From a virus: a DNA stretch of 44,130 nucleotides. This document shows positions 29,715-36,882 of this stretch, piece by piece (the stretch's first letter is position 1; each line of letters starts with the position of its first letter). The DNA is taken from IMG/VR virus record IMGVR_UViG_3300006854_000032, positions 1 through 44,130 of that record; one strand, given 5' to 3'. The notes beneath the pieces were generated by a model, which saw only the letters and a program-made list of their open reading frames with translations, was not told the origin of the DNA and made no database searches. The position numbers and the translations under genes were made by a program.

Positions 29715-29974
29715 GCCCCACTGTGAAGCTCTACCGTGGTGGCGCCCGGCGCACGGCCTTGTTACTCGCGGCTTTTGAACAGGGCCGCAAAGATGCCCGA
29801 GGCGCGAAGTCCGCCAATGATCCGCCTTACAAAGATGGGGAGCGGGCGAAAGCCTGGGAGTGGGGATGGCGGTTTCAGCGAGAGGTGATCGATCCGTCGG
29901 AACCGAAGTCCAGGAGGGCGTGGTCGGAATTGCGGCGACAGGTGAAGCGGGAGAAGAGGGAGGCCGGATCGTGA
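29711..29974 (+). CDS. Rmf-like small protein (possible ribosome modulation factor)
   Basis: This 87-aa protein starts at ATG 29711 (ATGA overlap). It contains LAAFEQGRKDARGAKSANDP then PYKDGERAKAWEWGWRFQRE. The QGRxDA-x-G...PYKDGERAKAWEWGW pattern resembles ribosome modulation factor and phage Rmf-like proteins. A basic C-terminus follows. Binding to ribosomes would be a way to control host translation, but this is inference. Confidence 0.55.
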   Translation: MSPTVKLYRGGARRTALLLAAFEQGRKDARGAKSANDPPYKDGERAKAWEWGWRFQREVIDPSEPKSRRAWSELRRQVKREKREAGS

Positions 29975-30720
29975 ACGGAAGGGAATGGACAGCCGCCGAG
30001 AAGAAGAAATTGCGTCAGCTCTACCCCGATCAGCCCACGAACAAAATCGCGGCGACGCTCGGCCGATCGCTATCGAGCGTTTATCGGGAAGCGCGAATCC
30101 TCGGCCTGAAAAAAAGCGAAGCCTATCTCGCGAGCCCCGAGGCCTGCCGACTGCGCCGTGGGGACAACGTCGGCGCCGCTTTCCGATTCCCGCCCGGTCA
30201 TGTTCCCGCCAACAAAGGCCTGCGACGACCCGGCTGGTCAAAAGGCCGCATGCGCGAGACGCAATTTCCAAAAGGGAACCGCCCTGCGAACTGGCTGCCC
30301 GTGGGAAGCGTGAAAGCCAATGCGGACGGCTATCTCCGCATCAAGATCAGCGATACGCCCGAAGGTCCCGACGAAAAGGGAGCGAACAGTCCCAATTGGG
30401 AGTTTGTCCACAAGCGGGTCTGGGAAGCCGCGCACGGCCCGATTCCGAAAGGCCACCGTATTTGGTGGAAAGACGGCAACCACTCGAACTGTGCATTGGA
30501 GAACCTGGAACTGCTCACCGACAAAGAGCACATGAGGCGCACGACGATTCACAATCTACCGCCCGAGCTGAAGGAAACGATCCAGCTTGCGGGCCGACTG
30601 AAGCGAGCGATTCGACGAAAGGCTAAAGCCGATGCCGAAAAACAAACTGGAAGACCTGCGGAATCATCTGTTCGAAACGCTGGAGCGCCTGAAGGACGAC
30701 GAGAAGCCGATCGACGTTGA
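29971..30720 (+). CDS. HTH-HNH endonuclease
   Basis: This 249-aa protein starts at GTG 29971 (GTGA overlap). The N-terminus is an HTH of Myb/SANT or GcrA style (REWTAAEKKKLRQLYPDQPT, then LGRSLSSVYREARILGL). A Gly/Arg-rich linker with FRFPPGHVPANKGLRRPGW precedes an HNH domain: WEFVHKRVWEAAHGPIPKGH, then RIWWKDGNHSNCALENLELL. It is either a homing endonuclease or a recombination/packaging-linked HNH enzyme. Its last 89 bp overlap the next gene in another frame, so the C-terminal tail may be dispensable. Confidence 0.72.
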   Translation: MNGREWTAAEKKKLRQLYPDQPTNKIAATLGRSLSSVYREARILGLKKSEAYLASPEACRLRRGDNVGAAFRFPPGHVPANKGLRRPGWSKGRMRETQFPKGNRPANWLPVGSVKANADGYLRIKISDTPEGPDEKGANSPNWEFVHKRVWEAAHGPIPKGHRIWWKDGNHSNCALENLELLTDKEHMRRTTIHNLPPELKETIQLAGRLKRAIRRKAKADAEKQTGRPAESSVRNAGAPEGRREADRR

Positions 30721-30880
30721 GCGCGCCCGGGCTGTGGCGGAAGTGGCGCAGACGATCCTCAATTCCGCGAAGCTCGAATTGCACTTTTGGGAAGTAACCG
30801 GACAGGAAGCCGAAAGCGAGTTTCTCGGACCGGTGAAGCGCCCGGAGTTGCCGCCAGCGAATGGCAACGGGAAGAAGTAA
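30632..30880 (+). CDS. Small helical protein
   Basis: This 82-aa protein begins MPKNKLEDLRNHLFETLERL. RARAVAEVAQTILNSAKLEL and a Pro-rich end follow. The KNxLExLRNHLFETLExL start is a pattern shared by phage proteins of unknown function. It overlaps the HNH gene 3' end by 89 bp in another frame. The function is not known. Confidence 0.6.
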   Translation: MPKNKLEDLRNHLFETLERLKDDEKPIDVERARAVAEVAQTILNSAKLELHFWEVTGQEAESEFLGPVKRPELPPANGNGKK

Positions 30881-31120
30881 ATGACTGATCTTTCCAAATC
30901 GTTAACCCGTCGACTGAACGCCACTGTCCGGGATGACGGCAAATCTCGACGTCTCGTCATTACGTTGTATCCCGGAGGCGTGATTGGGTTGCGTCCTGAA
31001 AAAACACGACGTGAAGAATTACTTCCTGTCGCGGCGGCGTATTCCATGGCGGTGAAGATGCGTGTGGCTCAGGAAACGGCAGTACGACAGAAGGTGAAGG
31101 GGGCGGGGAGGAAGCGGTGA
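30881..31120 (+). CDS. Small basic hypothetical protein
   Basis: This 79-aa basic protein starts directly after the previous stop. It reads LTRRLNATVRDDGKSRRLVI, then LYPGGVIGLRPEKTRREELL and ends KGAGRKR. The LYPGGVIGLRPxKTRREE part is a pattern seen in small phage proteins. DNA or RNA binding is plausible from charge. Confidence 0.6.
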   Translation: MTDLSKSLTRRLNATVRDDGKSRRLVITLYPGGVIGLRPEKTRREELLPVAAAYSMAVKMRVAQETAVRQKVKGAGRKR

Positions 31121-31332
31121 GCCACACGCCGATCCTCATCGTTGAAGATCAGCCGGATACGCCATACATGTCGCTGGTGACCTATTGCCTGGAATGCCAA
31201 ATGGAAATCGCGCGCACCGATGTGGATGCGTCCCAACACGGAAGGGATCCGGAAACGGCCGATTGGGCGGCGACGCGCGGCAATGCCGATGGCGACGCCT
31301 GGTTGAATCACGTGGCGGAAGGACGGGCATGA
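31117..31332 (+). CDS. Small hypothetical protein, paralogue B
   Basis: This 71-aa protein starts at GTG 31117 (GTGA overlap). It begins SHTPILIVEDQPDTPYMS and has TYCLECQMEIARTDVDAS. It is a diverged copy of the protein at 27852 (same HTPILI start and CLEC-x-MEI block) with a shorter C-terminus. Retention of both suggests different partners or dosage. Confidence 0.6.
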   Translation: MSHTPILIVEDQPDTPYMSLVTYCLECQMEIARTDVDASQHGRDPETADWAATRGNADGDAWLNHVAEGRA

Positions 31333-31439
31333 AGAAGTCGAGTTTATCCATTTTGCAGTTGTGGACTGCGGAATTGGATAGAAGCGCGTGGGCAACGCTC
31401 AACCCCACAGTGGGTGGTAGCGGCGGCGGTTTTCACTAG
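31329..31439 (+). CDS. 36-aa peptide ending the early operon
   Basis: The ATG at 31329 overlaps the previous stop (ATGA). The peptide starts MKKSSLSILQLWTAELDRSA and ends PTVGGSGGGFH. Its last codons form the 5' arm of the operon terminator. Coupled position supports translation; the function is unknown. Confidence 0.5.
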   Translation: MKKSSLSILQLWTAELDRSAWATLNPTVGGSGGGFH

Positions 31440-31472
31440 GCGACGTTTCACACGCCGCCGTTGCCGTTTTTC
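31416..31472 (+). terminator. Intrinsic terminator of the rightward operon
   Basis: GGTAGCGGCGGCG (31416-31428) pairs with CGCCGCCGTTGCC (31453-31465) over 13 bp with two wobbles, followed by GTTTTTCG. It overlaps the 3' end of the last small gene. It ends the main early transcript. Confidence 0.75.
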
Positions 31473-31485
31473 GATGTGTGTGCAA

Positions 31486-31586
31486 CACAGCAGCGTGAGG
31501 GGCTCCGAAAGGGCCTCTCACGTGGAGAGGGAAATCGTGCTCGAGAGGCCGGACTCCGCAGGTCGCAACAATGCGACTACGCTGTG
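31486..31586 (+). ncRNA. Candidate multi-branched structured RNA
   Basis: CACAG (31486-31490) pairs with CTGTG (31582-31586) and closes about 100 nt. Inside are a 9-bp hairpin GTGAGGGGC/GCCTCTCAC (31495-31503 with 31513-31521), a GGAG/CTCC pair (near 31524-31557) and a 6-bp hairpin GTCGCA-ACAA-TGCGAC (31562-31577). No reading frame with good composition covers it. The orientation is assumed rightward. It matches no RNA family I recognise. Confidence 0.45.
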
Positions 31587-31599
31587 GCGTAAATCTTAG

Positions 31600-31812
31600 A
31601 TGTGCTTGGAACCCGAATCGAACTTAGGAGGGGAATCGGAAGACGGAGGGAGTGATGCGTCCATTCGCAATGAACTGCAACTGTCCATTTCCGGAGTGCA
31701 GGCGACGTTGGAGTTCACCAATGAAGACGACACCCGGATTCGGATGAGAGCTGTTTTGAAATCGCTGCAGCGGCTGCAGCATCACTTTGAAGCGCGACGG
31801 AAGGCCGGATGA
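31600..31812 (+). CDS. Small acidic hypothetical protein
   Basis: The frame opens at ATG 31600; no ribosome site is seen and an internal start is possible. It begins MCLEPESNLGGESEDGGSDA, then NELQLSISGVQATLEFTNED and a helix RMRAVLKSLQRLQHHFEARR. The second half looks like real protein, the first is acidic and low-complexity. The function is not known. Confidence 0.5.
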   Translation: MCLEPESNLGGESEDGGSDASIRNELQLSISGVQATLEFTNEDDTRIRMRAVLKSLQRLQHHFEARRKAG

Positions 31813-31815
31813 GGG

Positions 31816-31914
31816 ATGGATCTGCTCTGGGGCGGCATCGCCATCTTTCTGCTGGCCTGGCTCGCGATCGCGGTTACCGACTGGATCCGGCGGAGGCGGG
31901 GCGGGAAGCGATGA
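31816..31914 (+). CDS. 32-aa single-TM protein
   Basis: The ATG at 31816 follows GATGAGGG. The protein is MDLLWGGIAIFLLAWLAIAV then TDWIRRRRGGKR: one membrane helix with a strongly basic cytoplasmic end, N-out by the positive-inside rule. It is the last rightward gene before the convergent fibre operon. Small TM proteins at such sites may aid lysis or exclusion; this is open. Confidence 0.5.
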   Translation: MDLLWGGIAIFLLAWLAIAVTDWIRRRRGGKR

Positions 31915-31934
31915 TTATCGCAAAATTGCGATAA
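31915..31934. terminator. Palindrome between convergent genes
   Basis: TTATCGCAA and TTGCGATAA flank AA as a perfect 9-bp inverted repeat between the rightward 32-aa gene and the leftward gene at 31937. T/A-rich ends could make it a weak bidirectional terminator or a protein site. Confidence 0.4.
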
Positions 31935-31936
31935 CG

Positions 31937-32278
31937 CTACTTCGCGGCTTCGGCTTTCGGCTCGATCTTCTCGAACCGCATCGCCTGAAGGTTGAGGGAG
32001 TACTCCTCGGGTGTCACGCCGTGTGATTTATAAATCACATCGATCAAGGTCTTCGCATCGGCTTGCTGCAAGCGCGTTTTCCGTTCCTGAAGCAGCTGGA
32101 TCTGCGCATCGAGTTTGTCGATTTCCAAAGCGAGATTCTTGACGCGGAGCTGCTCCACTTCGCTCAACGGAATGGGGGGCGCGGCTGCCGAAGGCGCAGA
32201 CTTGGATTCTTGAGCCCAAAGTATAGATGTATAGAGCAGGCATGCAAGGAAGCAAACAACGCGACGTGTCATTCTCAT
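31937..32278 (-). CDS. Small exported coiled-coil protein of the fibre operon
   Basis: This 113-aa protein is read from ATG 32278 (overlapping the upstream stop). The signal peptide is MTRRVVCFLACLLYTSILWA with cleavage at WAQ. A Pro/Ala linker leads to a coiled coil (VKNLALEIDKLDAQIQLLQE) and a C-terminal HGVTPEEYSLNLQAMRFEKI. The coil may trimerise. Position after fibre genes suggests a fibre-associated or assembly role. The presence of a signal peptide is unusual for this class. Confidence 0.6.
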   Translation of the reverse strand: MRMTRRVVCFLACLLYTSILWAQESKSAPSAAAPPIPLSEVEQLRVKNLALEIDKLDAQIQLLQERKTRLQQADAKTLIDVIYKSHGVTPEEYSLNLQAMRFEKIEPKAEAAK

Positions 32279-32763
32279 CCAATCCGGAACCATTTGTTGG
32301 AGGCCGCGTTGTAGATCCACTGCGCAAACCCGTTCGCGGAAAGCGTGGTCACTGTTCCCAGGATCGTGCCGTTCCCCAACGTCAAGGACGTAATCGTCTG
32401 CGAGGTGGAGATCGTGGCAATGTCCCCATCGGAGGGCGTATTCGGGAAATTGACGGTCAAGCTCGCGAGCGTTCCGGCAGGATCGATCAAGAGCACGATG
32501 TTGCCGTTGCGGTTGCCGGCCGAGAGTGTCGCTCCTGTCGCCGGAGTGACGCGGATGACCTTGTTGCGGTTCCGGACCCAGGCCGAGCCGTCATACCAGA
32601 AGATTTCCCCGTTTGTGGTGTTGAACCACAAATGGCCCAACTGCACACCGACGGAGGGTTGCGTGTCGCCCGAATAGACGACGGTCCATTGGTGGGCAAT
32701 GGCCTGGCCGAAGAGGGGGAGGATCAAGAGGAGCAGCAGAATGAAACCGAAGGTATATTTCAT
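32275..32763 (-). CDS. Exported-type fibre-associated protein
   Basis: This 162-aa protein is read from ATG 32763. The signal peptide is MKYTFGFILLLLLILPLFGQ. The mature part is beta-rich: HLWFNTTNGEIFWYDGSAW (a fibre-tip-like WYDG motif), then GNGTILGTVTTLSANGFAQW and IYNAASNKWFRIG at the end. Such repeats resemble tail-fibre tips and carbohydrate-facing beta structures. It lies between the main fibre and the coiled-coil gene. Trimeric tip or chaperone roles are both possible. Confidence 0.65.
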   Translation of the reverse strand: MKYTFGFILLLLLILPLFGQAIAHQWTVVYSGDTQPSVGVQLGHLWFNTTNGEIFWYDGSAWVRNRNKVIRVTPATGATLSAGNRNGNIVLLIDPAGTLASLTVNFPNTPSDGDIATISTSQTITSLTLGNGTILGTVTTLSANGFAQWIYNAASNKWFRIG

Positions 32764-32767
32764 AAAT

Positions 32768-34057
32768 CTATTTCCACACCGGCACCCAGAAGGCCGCACC
32801 GGTTGAATCGATGACTCGAAGCCAACTGTTTTGCCCCGCGGTTGCGGGACCCGAGCCGCCGATCGTTCCCAAAGTCGGCGCCGCGCCGCCTCCGAGGGCA
32901 ACCAGCGCTTTAGCCCATTTCACGTCGAGCGTGCCATCGCCCAGCGTGATGGTGGAGGAATCGACGGTCAATCGGGTTGCCGATACGCCGGCGTTCATCG
33001 TCGCGACGATCAATTTGCCGGTATTGTCCGCCCCGTTGCGTGCGCCCTGGACGGAAACAATGGCGTTGTAGGTTCCGCCATTCTTGTGGACGAAATCGAG
33101 TTCGCCGATGGTGCCCGAGGCCGAGGAGTTGCCGACCAGTTCCAGGATGCCCAATCGGTTGGGCGACAAGGTGCCGACGGTCAGGATGCCGTTGTCGGTC
33201 AGGTTCCCTTGCACGTTCGCTGTGGCGAGATTCCCTAATGCGTTCAATCCGGCATTGAGGAAGGTGCCTGCGGCTCCATAGAAGCTGTAATTGGTCGAGG
33301 CTCCCGATACCGTCGCGTAGTAGCCGTAATTCGTGGTGGCCGCTCCGGTGACCGAGGAGTAGCCGCCGTAGTTGGTGCCCGAGGCGGAAGTGATGGCGAG
33401 GTTGATGCCCCGCGTATTCGCGGTCCCGTCGGCGATGTTCAGCGGATAGACGGCATCCGCCGCGACGCCGATGCCTTCCCGGGTGAGCTGGGGCGTGGCC
33501 GACCAGGTCGGGACACCGCCCGAGACGGTGAGCACGGAATTGGACGAAGGCGCGGAGGTGAAGCTGAGGGCATTGGAGGCCCCGCCGTAGAGCACGCCGT
33601 TTTGCGTGATGGCATTGACCTGCCACGTTCCAGCGTTGATCGAAGGCACGCCGTTGGAGGCGGAGGTGTTCAGTCCGGTTCCGCCCAGGGCCGCACCCAG
33701 GAGCGAGTTGAAGACCTGCACGTTGTCTTGAGTCCACACGGTCACATCGGCGGACGTCTTCAAGACGAATTTGTACGCGGAGGTGGAGAGGTAGACCGTG
33801 GCCCAGCCTCCGGAATCCAAAATGACCGGGTTGGCGTTCGAGGTTCCCGAGGAGTCCGAGTACGTCGCTAAGGGTGTGCCGGGGCAGCTCGAGCCGGCCG
33901 TGCAGGTGTACAGTTTCCCTCCGGATAAGGGGTTCCCGGAGGAGTCGAAGAACTGCTGATGGGCGACGGGCGATAAGTTGTAGGTTTGGGCCGCGACGGG
34001 TAAGGTGCCGACGAGGAGCAGGCACACCGCCGCAAGAAGGCGAAATCGTTTACGCAT
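32768..34057 (-). CDS. Tail fibre/spike protein with signal peptide
   Basis: This 429-aa protein has a signal peptide (MRKRFRLLAAVCLLLVGTLP, cleaved near VAAQ). A head-binding-like domain follows: VAHQQFFDSSGNPLSGGKLY, TPLATYSDSSGTSNANPVIL, then DSGGWATVYLSTSAYKFVLK. This is typical of podoviral fibres and P22-type tailspikes. The middle consists of Gly/Asn/Thr beta repeats (TNYGGYSSV, TNYGYYATV, TNYSFYGAA). The end reads QNSWLRVIDSTGAAFWVPVW. It probably binds the receptor. A Sec signal on a fibre is unexpected, since virions assemble in the cytoplasm. Confidence 0.8.
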   Translation of the reverse strand: MRKRFRLLAAVCLLLVGTLPVAAQTYNLSPVAHQQFFDSSGNPLSGGKLYTCTAGSSCPGTPLATYSDSSGTSNANPVILDSGGWATVYLSTSAYKFVLKTSADVTVWTQDNVQVFNSLLGAALGGTGLNTSASNGVPSINAGTWQVNAITQNGVLYGGASNALSFTSAPSSNSVLTVSGGVPTWSATPQLTREGIGVAADAVYPLNIADGTANTRGINLAITSASGTNYGGYSSVTGAATTNYGYYATVSGASTNYSFYGAAGTFLNAGLNALGNLATANVQGNLTDNGILTVGTLSPNRLGILELVGNSSASGTIGELDFVHKNGGTYNAIVSVQGARNGADNTGKLIVATMNAGVSATRLTVDSSTITLGDGTLDVKWAKALVALGGGAAPTLGTIGGSGPATAGQNSWLRVIDSTGAAFWVPVWK

Positions 34058-34106
34058 AGACCTGATGGGGTGAGTGGTGAATTTAAGTTAGTCGCGAGGT
34101 GATCGG

Positions 34107-34220
34107 ATGAACCAAGGGGATGTGTCCCAAATTCTTGACGAGCTGCGGAAGCTGCGCAACCGCGTGGGCAAACTGGAAAATGACGTGAAGACGCTCCCAG
34201 CACGAGGTCCGGAATCTTAA
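34107..34220 (+). CDS. 37-aa coiled-coil peptide
   Basis: An ATG at 34107 follows GAGGTGATCGG. The peptide is MNQGDVSQILDELRKLRNRV then GKLENDVKTLPARGPES, a heptad coil (I-L-L-V-L-V pattern). It is divergent from the fibre gene and overlaps the convergent gene by 4 bp. It may be a small oligomeric accessory protein. Confidence 0.5.
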   Translation: MNQGDVSQILDELRKLRNRVGKLENDVKTLPARGPES

Positions 34221-34417
34221 AGCAGCGGCGATTCGGAATCCTCCGAAACCAAAGAGCCGCGTAACAGAAGATTGACGGCCTGCATCAGCCGTGTGGCGTC
34301 GTAGAGGATTTGCGAACTTTCCTCCACCGACAAGTGCAGGTCATCCAGGCAAAACTGGATCACCCGGCGCGGCGGGGTGTCCGGGATCAAGGCCAGGATG
34401 TCGGGAAGTTCGCTCAT
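34217..34417 (-). CDS. Small hypothetical protein, 66 aa
   Basis: It is read from ATG 34417 (MSELPDILALIPDTPPRRVI). A helix (DDLHLSVEESSQILYDATRL) and an acidic end (SLVSEDSESPLL) follow. An inverted repeat TTGTAG/CTACAA (34425-34430 with 34444-34449) lies in the interval shared with the divergent gene at 34475 and may be an operator. The function is not known. Confidence 0.5.
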   Translation of the reverse strand: MSELPDILALIPDTPPRRVIQFCLDDLHLSVEESSQILYDATRLMQAVNLLLRGSLVSEDSESPLL

Positions 34418-34474
34418 ACAACGATTGTAGACTTTGTTGTTCCCTACAAACATCGGTGTGGTAAAAGGGGGCCT

Positions 34475-34672
34475 ATGATCAAACGCGCGTGGATCGTGGT
34501 TTGTGTGATCTGGACGGCGTTCTGGGTGTTTCTCTATATTCTCTCGGCCGAGGGAGTCTCCGCCGCCGAGCAAGCCTCGCTGCGCGCAAATGCGACGTTT
34601 CTGATGGCCTTGCCCTGGATTGCCGGCGGATTGATCTTCTGGATTGTCGCCGGACGCCGGAAGTCTCAGTAA
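34475..34672 (+). CDS. Two-TM membrane protein (possible holin or exclusion factor)
   Basis: This 65-aa protein starts at ATG 34475 after AAAAGGGGGCCT. It has membrane helices near residues 5-24 (AWIVVCVIWTAFWVFLYI) and 42-60 (FLMALPWIAGGLIFWIVA), and a basic tail RRKSQ. Both ends would be cytoplasmic, a class II holin-like shape. It is divergent from the 66-aa gene and stands apart from the lysis cassette, so an exclusion role is equally possible. Confidence 0.55.
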   Translation: MIKRAWIVVCVIWTAFWVFLYILSAEGVSAAEQASLRANATFLMALPWIAGGLIFWIVAGRRKSQ

Positions 34673-36882
34673 GCCGGTACGGGCTGCGGTTGGTTCACCC
34701 GTTCGCCCTGATCTCCGGCGAGCTTCAGCAGATAGGCCATGTTCGCCGTCTTCGCCGCCCCCGTCGCTTGAATGGGGAGCTTCAATCCCTCCGCTAACGC
34801 TTTCGCCGCTCGAGGATTAAACAGAGCGCGCGCCAGAACATTCGAGCCCAGGACATAGGACACTCCCGTCACCGGATGCGTGATCAATAGTCCGATGCCG
34901 GTGGCGGCCGCCAGTGTCGATGCGGTTCCCGAAGGATTGGGATTTTCGGAAATCTTTTTCGCGATGCGGAAGAAGTTGTCGAGGTCTTTGATCTGGGCCT
35001 CACTGCCAAACATCAACCGTTTGGCTTCCGGACCGAGGGCGTCCCATTTGTTCGCAATCGTGCCGGTCTTGCCGAATCCGCCTTCCTGTGTGGCCGTTTC
35101 AAAGAGTCCCTCCAGATAGGCCCGGCCGAGTTTCGGCATTTCCGCCGGCGCCTGCCGCTTCACGTCCCGCAAGAGGTTCAGTTGCGTATCCCGACGCGCG
35201 GTGAGCTGGTCAAACACCTGGACGGGTTCTTTCCGAAGGGTGTCCAGCAGATCCAGAGCGCCGTATTTCTCTTTCGTGAGCGCGCGCCCGCGTTCCAGTG
35301 CCGCAATCGCCTCCGGTCCCGCCTTCGTTACCGCGCCGCGCACCGCGAGATCCAACTCGCGCACCGCTTTGGTGGTGAGTCCGAGATTGCGCGCATCCTT
35401 GGCCTCGCGTTGGAGCTTTTTAATCGCGCTCAGGTTCGCATCCGCCTCCGAGGCCGAGAGGAAGTCTTCACCATTGAGGATGTTCTCCAAGGCTTTTAAC
35501 CCTTGCGAGGATTGTTGCTGCGCAATCGGCCACTGCTTCTGCAGCTCGTTATAGAGAGGCTGCAGGGACTCTTTGACCGGCCGCATATCGACGGGAAGCC
35601 GGACATTCTGCGATTGGACGGGAAGATCCATATCCCGGAGTGCGGTCCGGATATCGCCGGATTCATGTTCGAGCACGGCATCGCGTACCGCTTTCTGAAC
35701 TTCGTCAAAGAGCCTGCCTTTGCCCCGCTCGATCGCCTTGGCGATGTCGCCCGGTTGCGCTTCCACGCGGGCGAGCTCGGAAAAGGATTTCTTGAATCCT
35801 CCAGCGAACCGGCCCGTAACGGGACCGACATCAAACGGATCGTCGGGATTCACGAACTCGCGTTTCGTACGGCCCGTCATTTCGGTCGATCCGGCGCGCA
35901 CATCCGCGCGGATTTGCTCCAGGCGTGCCGTGACCGATTGATCCACCATCTGGTTGAAGGCTTCGGTCGCGCGCTTTTGTTTGGCGGTGAACGTATCGGA
36001 GACGTCGATCAGGTTCTCCGGCTTCGATTCGATATCCCGGAGTTGCGTATAGGCCTCGTTGGCGCCTTGACGGTAATGCTCCGCTTGCGCCTGGACGGCA
36101 TCGCGCACGCTTTGCCCTGCGGTTTCGGCGGTGTAGTCCCCCAGGCCCGGCCCGACTTTGTTTTTCAGATTCTCGGCCGTGCGCGCCAGAGCTGCGGTTT
36201 GTGCCCCTCGTGCATCCGCCGCCACACCTGCGCCCCCGAGCTGCTTCGAGGCGACGTTCTGGACGGCTCGCGCGGTTTCGTTTCCGGTGCGTGTCGCGGC
36301 ATCCAACGGAATGCCTTCCCGATCGGCAAAGGCGACGGCTTCTTTCTGGAGCGGATTCAATTTCGAGGCAATAGCCACTTTGCCCGCAGACAGGATTTTA
36401 CCCACGCCGGCACTGACGAGCGGCTGAGACGCGAGACCGAGCGTGTCGCCCATGCCTGCCGCATAGTGGCCGGCGCCCATTTCATCGCCAGCTTGACTGA
36501 TTGCTGGACCGAGAAGCGGGATCAGCCCTTCGACGGTTTTTCGCGTCGCTGTCAGATAGTCGCCGCGATCATAGGCGCCCTTGGCTTGCCGGAACAAATC
36601 GTTCTGAGCACCGGCGATGTTGTACGCGGTGTCGAGACCGAAGTTCTTGCTGTCGTAAATGGACTTCAGTAGAGCCACCGGCACCGGATTCGCGGAGGAG
36701 AGATAGTGCTTTGCGAGCGTGATCGCCGAGCCGTACCAGTCGGGCTGCTCTTGCGGCTTGTCCAGTTCAAAACCCGCCGGCAGATTCTGGCCGTTGCCGT
36801 AGTCGAGCTTGACGGTGACTTCCGGCGTTGGTTCATCCAACTGGAAGCCGGCCGGGAGTTTTACTTCTGGAGCTTGTGCCAC
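34666..36882 (-). CDS. Large internal virion (ejection) protein
   Basis: This 738-aa protein has two repeats at the start, LPAGFQLDEP and LPAGFELDKP. An amphipathic alanine-rich region (HYAAGMGDTLGLASQPLVSA) follows. A long helical middle contains many Glu/Arg/Gln coiled-coil stretches (RQREAKDARNLGLTT-type). Near the end are hydrophobic STLAAATGIGLLITHPVTGV and GSNVLARALFNPRAAKALAE. Such composition is usual for podoviral ejection proteins that form the trans-envelope DNA channel. It is the last of four internal-virion genes; the assignment is by size, composition and position. Confidence 0.7.
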   Translation of the reverse strand: MAQAPEVKLPAGFQLDEPTPEVTVKLDYGNGQNLPAGFELDKPQEQPDWYGSAITLAKHYLSSANPVPVALLKSIYDSKNFGLDTAYNIAGAQNDLFRQAKGAYDRGDYLTATRKTVEGLIPLLGPAISQAGDEMGAGHYAAGMGDTLGLASQPLVSAGVGKILSAGKVAIASKLNPLQKEAVAFADREGIPLDAATRTGNETARAVQNVASKQLGGAGVAADARGAQTAALARTAENLKNKVGPGLGDYTAETAGQSVRDAVQAQAEHYRQGANEAYTQLRDIESKPENLIDVSDTFTAKQKRATEAFNQMVDQSVTARLEQIRADVRAGSTEMTGRTKREFVNPDDPFDVGPVTGRFAGGFKKSFSELARVEAQPGDIAKAIERGKGRLFDEVQKAVRDAVLEHESGDIRTALRDMDLPVQSQNVRLPVDMRPVKESLQPLYNELQKQWPIAQQQSSQGLKALENILNGEDFLSASEADANLSAIKKLQREAKDARNLGLTTKAVRELDLAVRGAVTKAGPEAIAALERGRALTKEKYGALDLLDTLRKEPVQVFDQLTARRDTQLNLLRDVKRQAPAEMPKLGRAYLEGLFETATQEGGFGKTGTIANKWDALGPEAKRLMFGSEAQIKDLDNFFRIAKKISENPNPSGTASTLAAATGIGLLITHPVTGVSYVLGSNVLARALFNPRAAKALAEGLKLPIQATGAAKTANMAYLLKLAGDQGERVNQPQPVPAY

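Noticed and set aside
32768-34057. Invertible fibre segment targeted by the serine recombinase
   Set aside because: No inverted repeat pair flanking the fibre gene and no alternative fibre tail were found.
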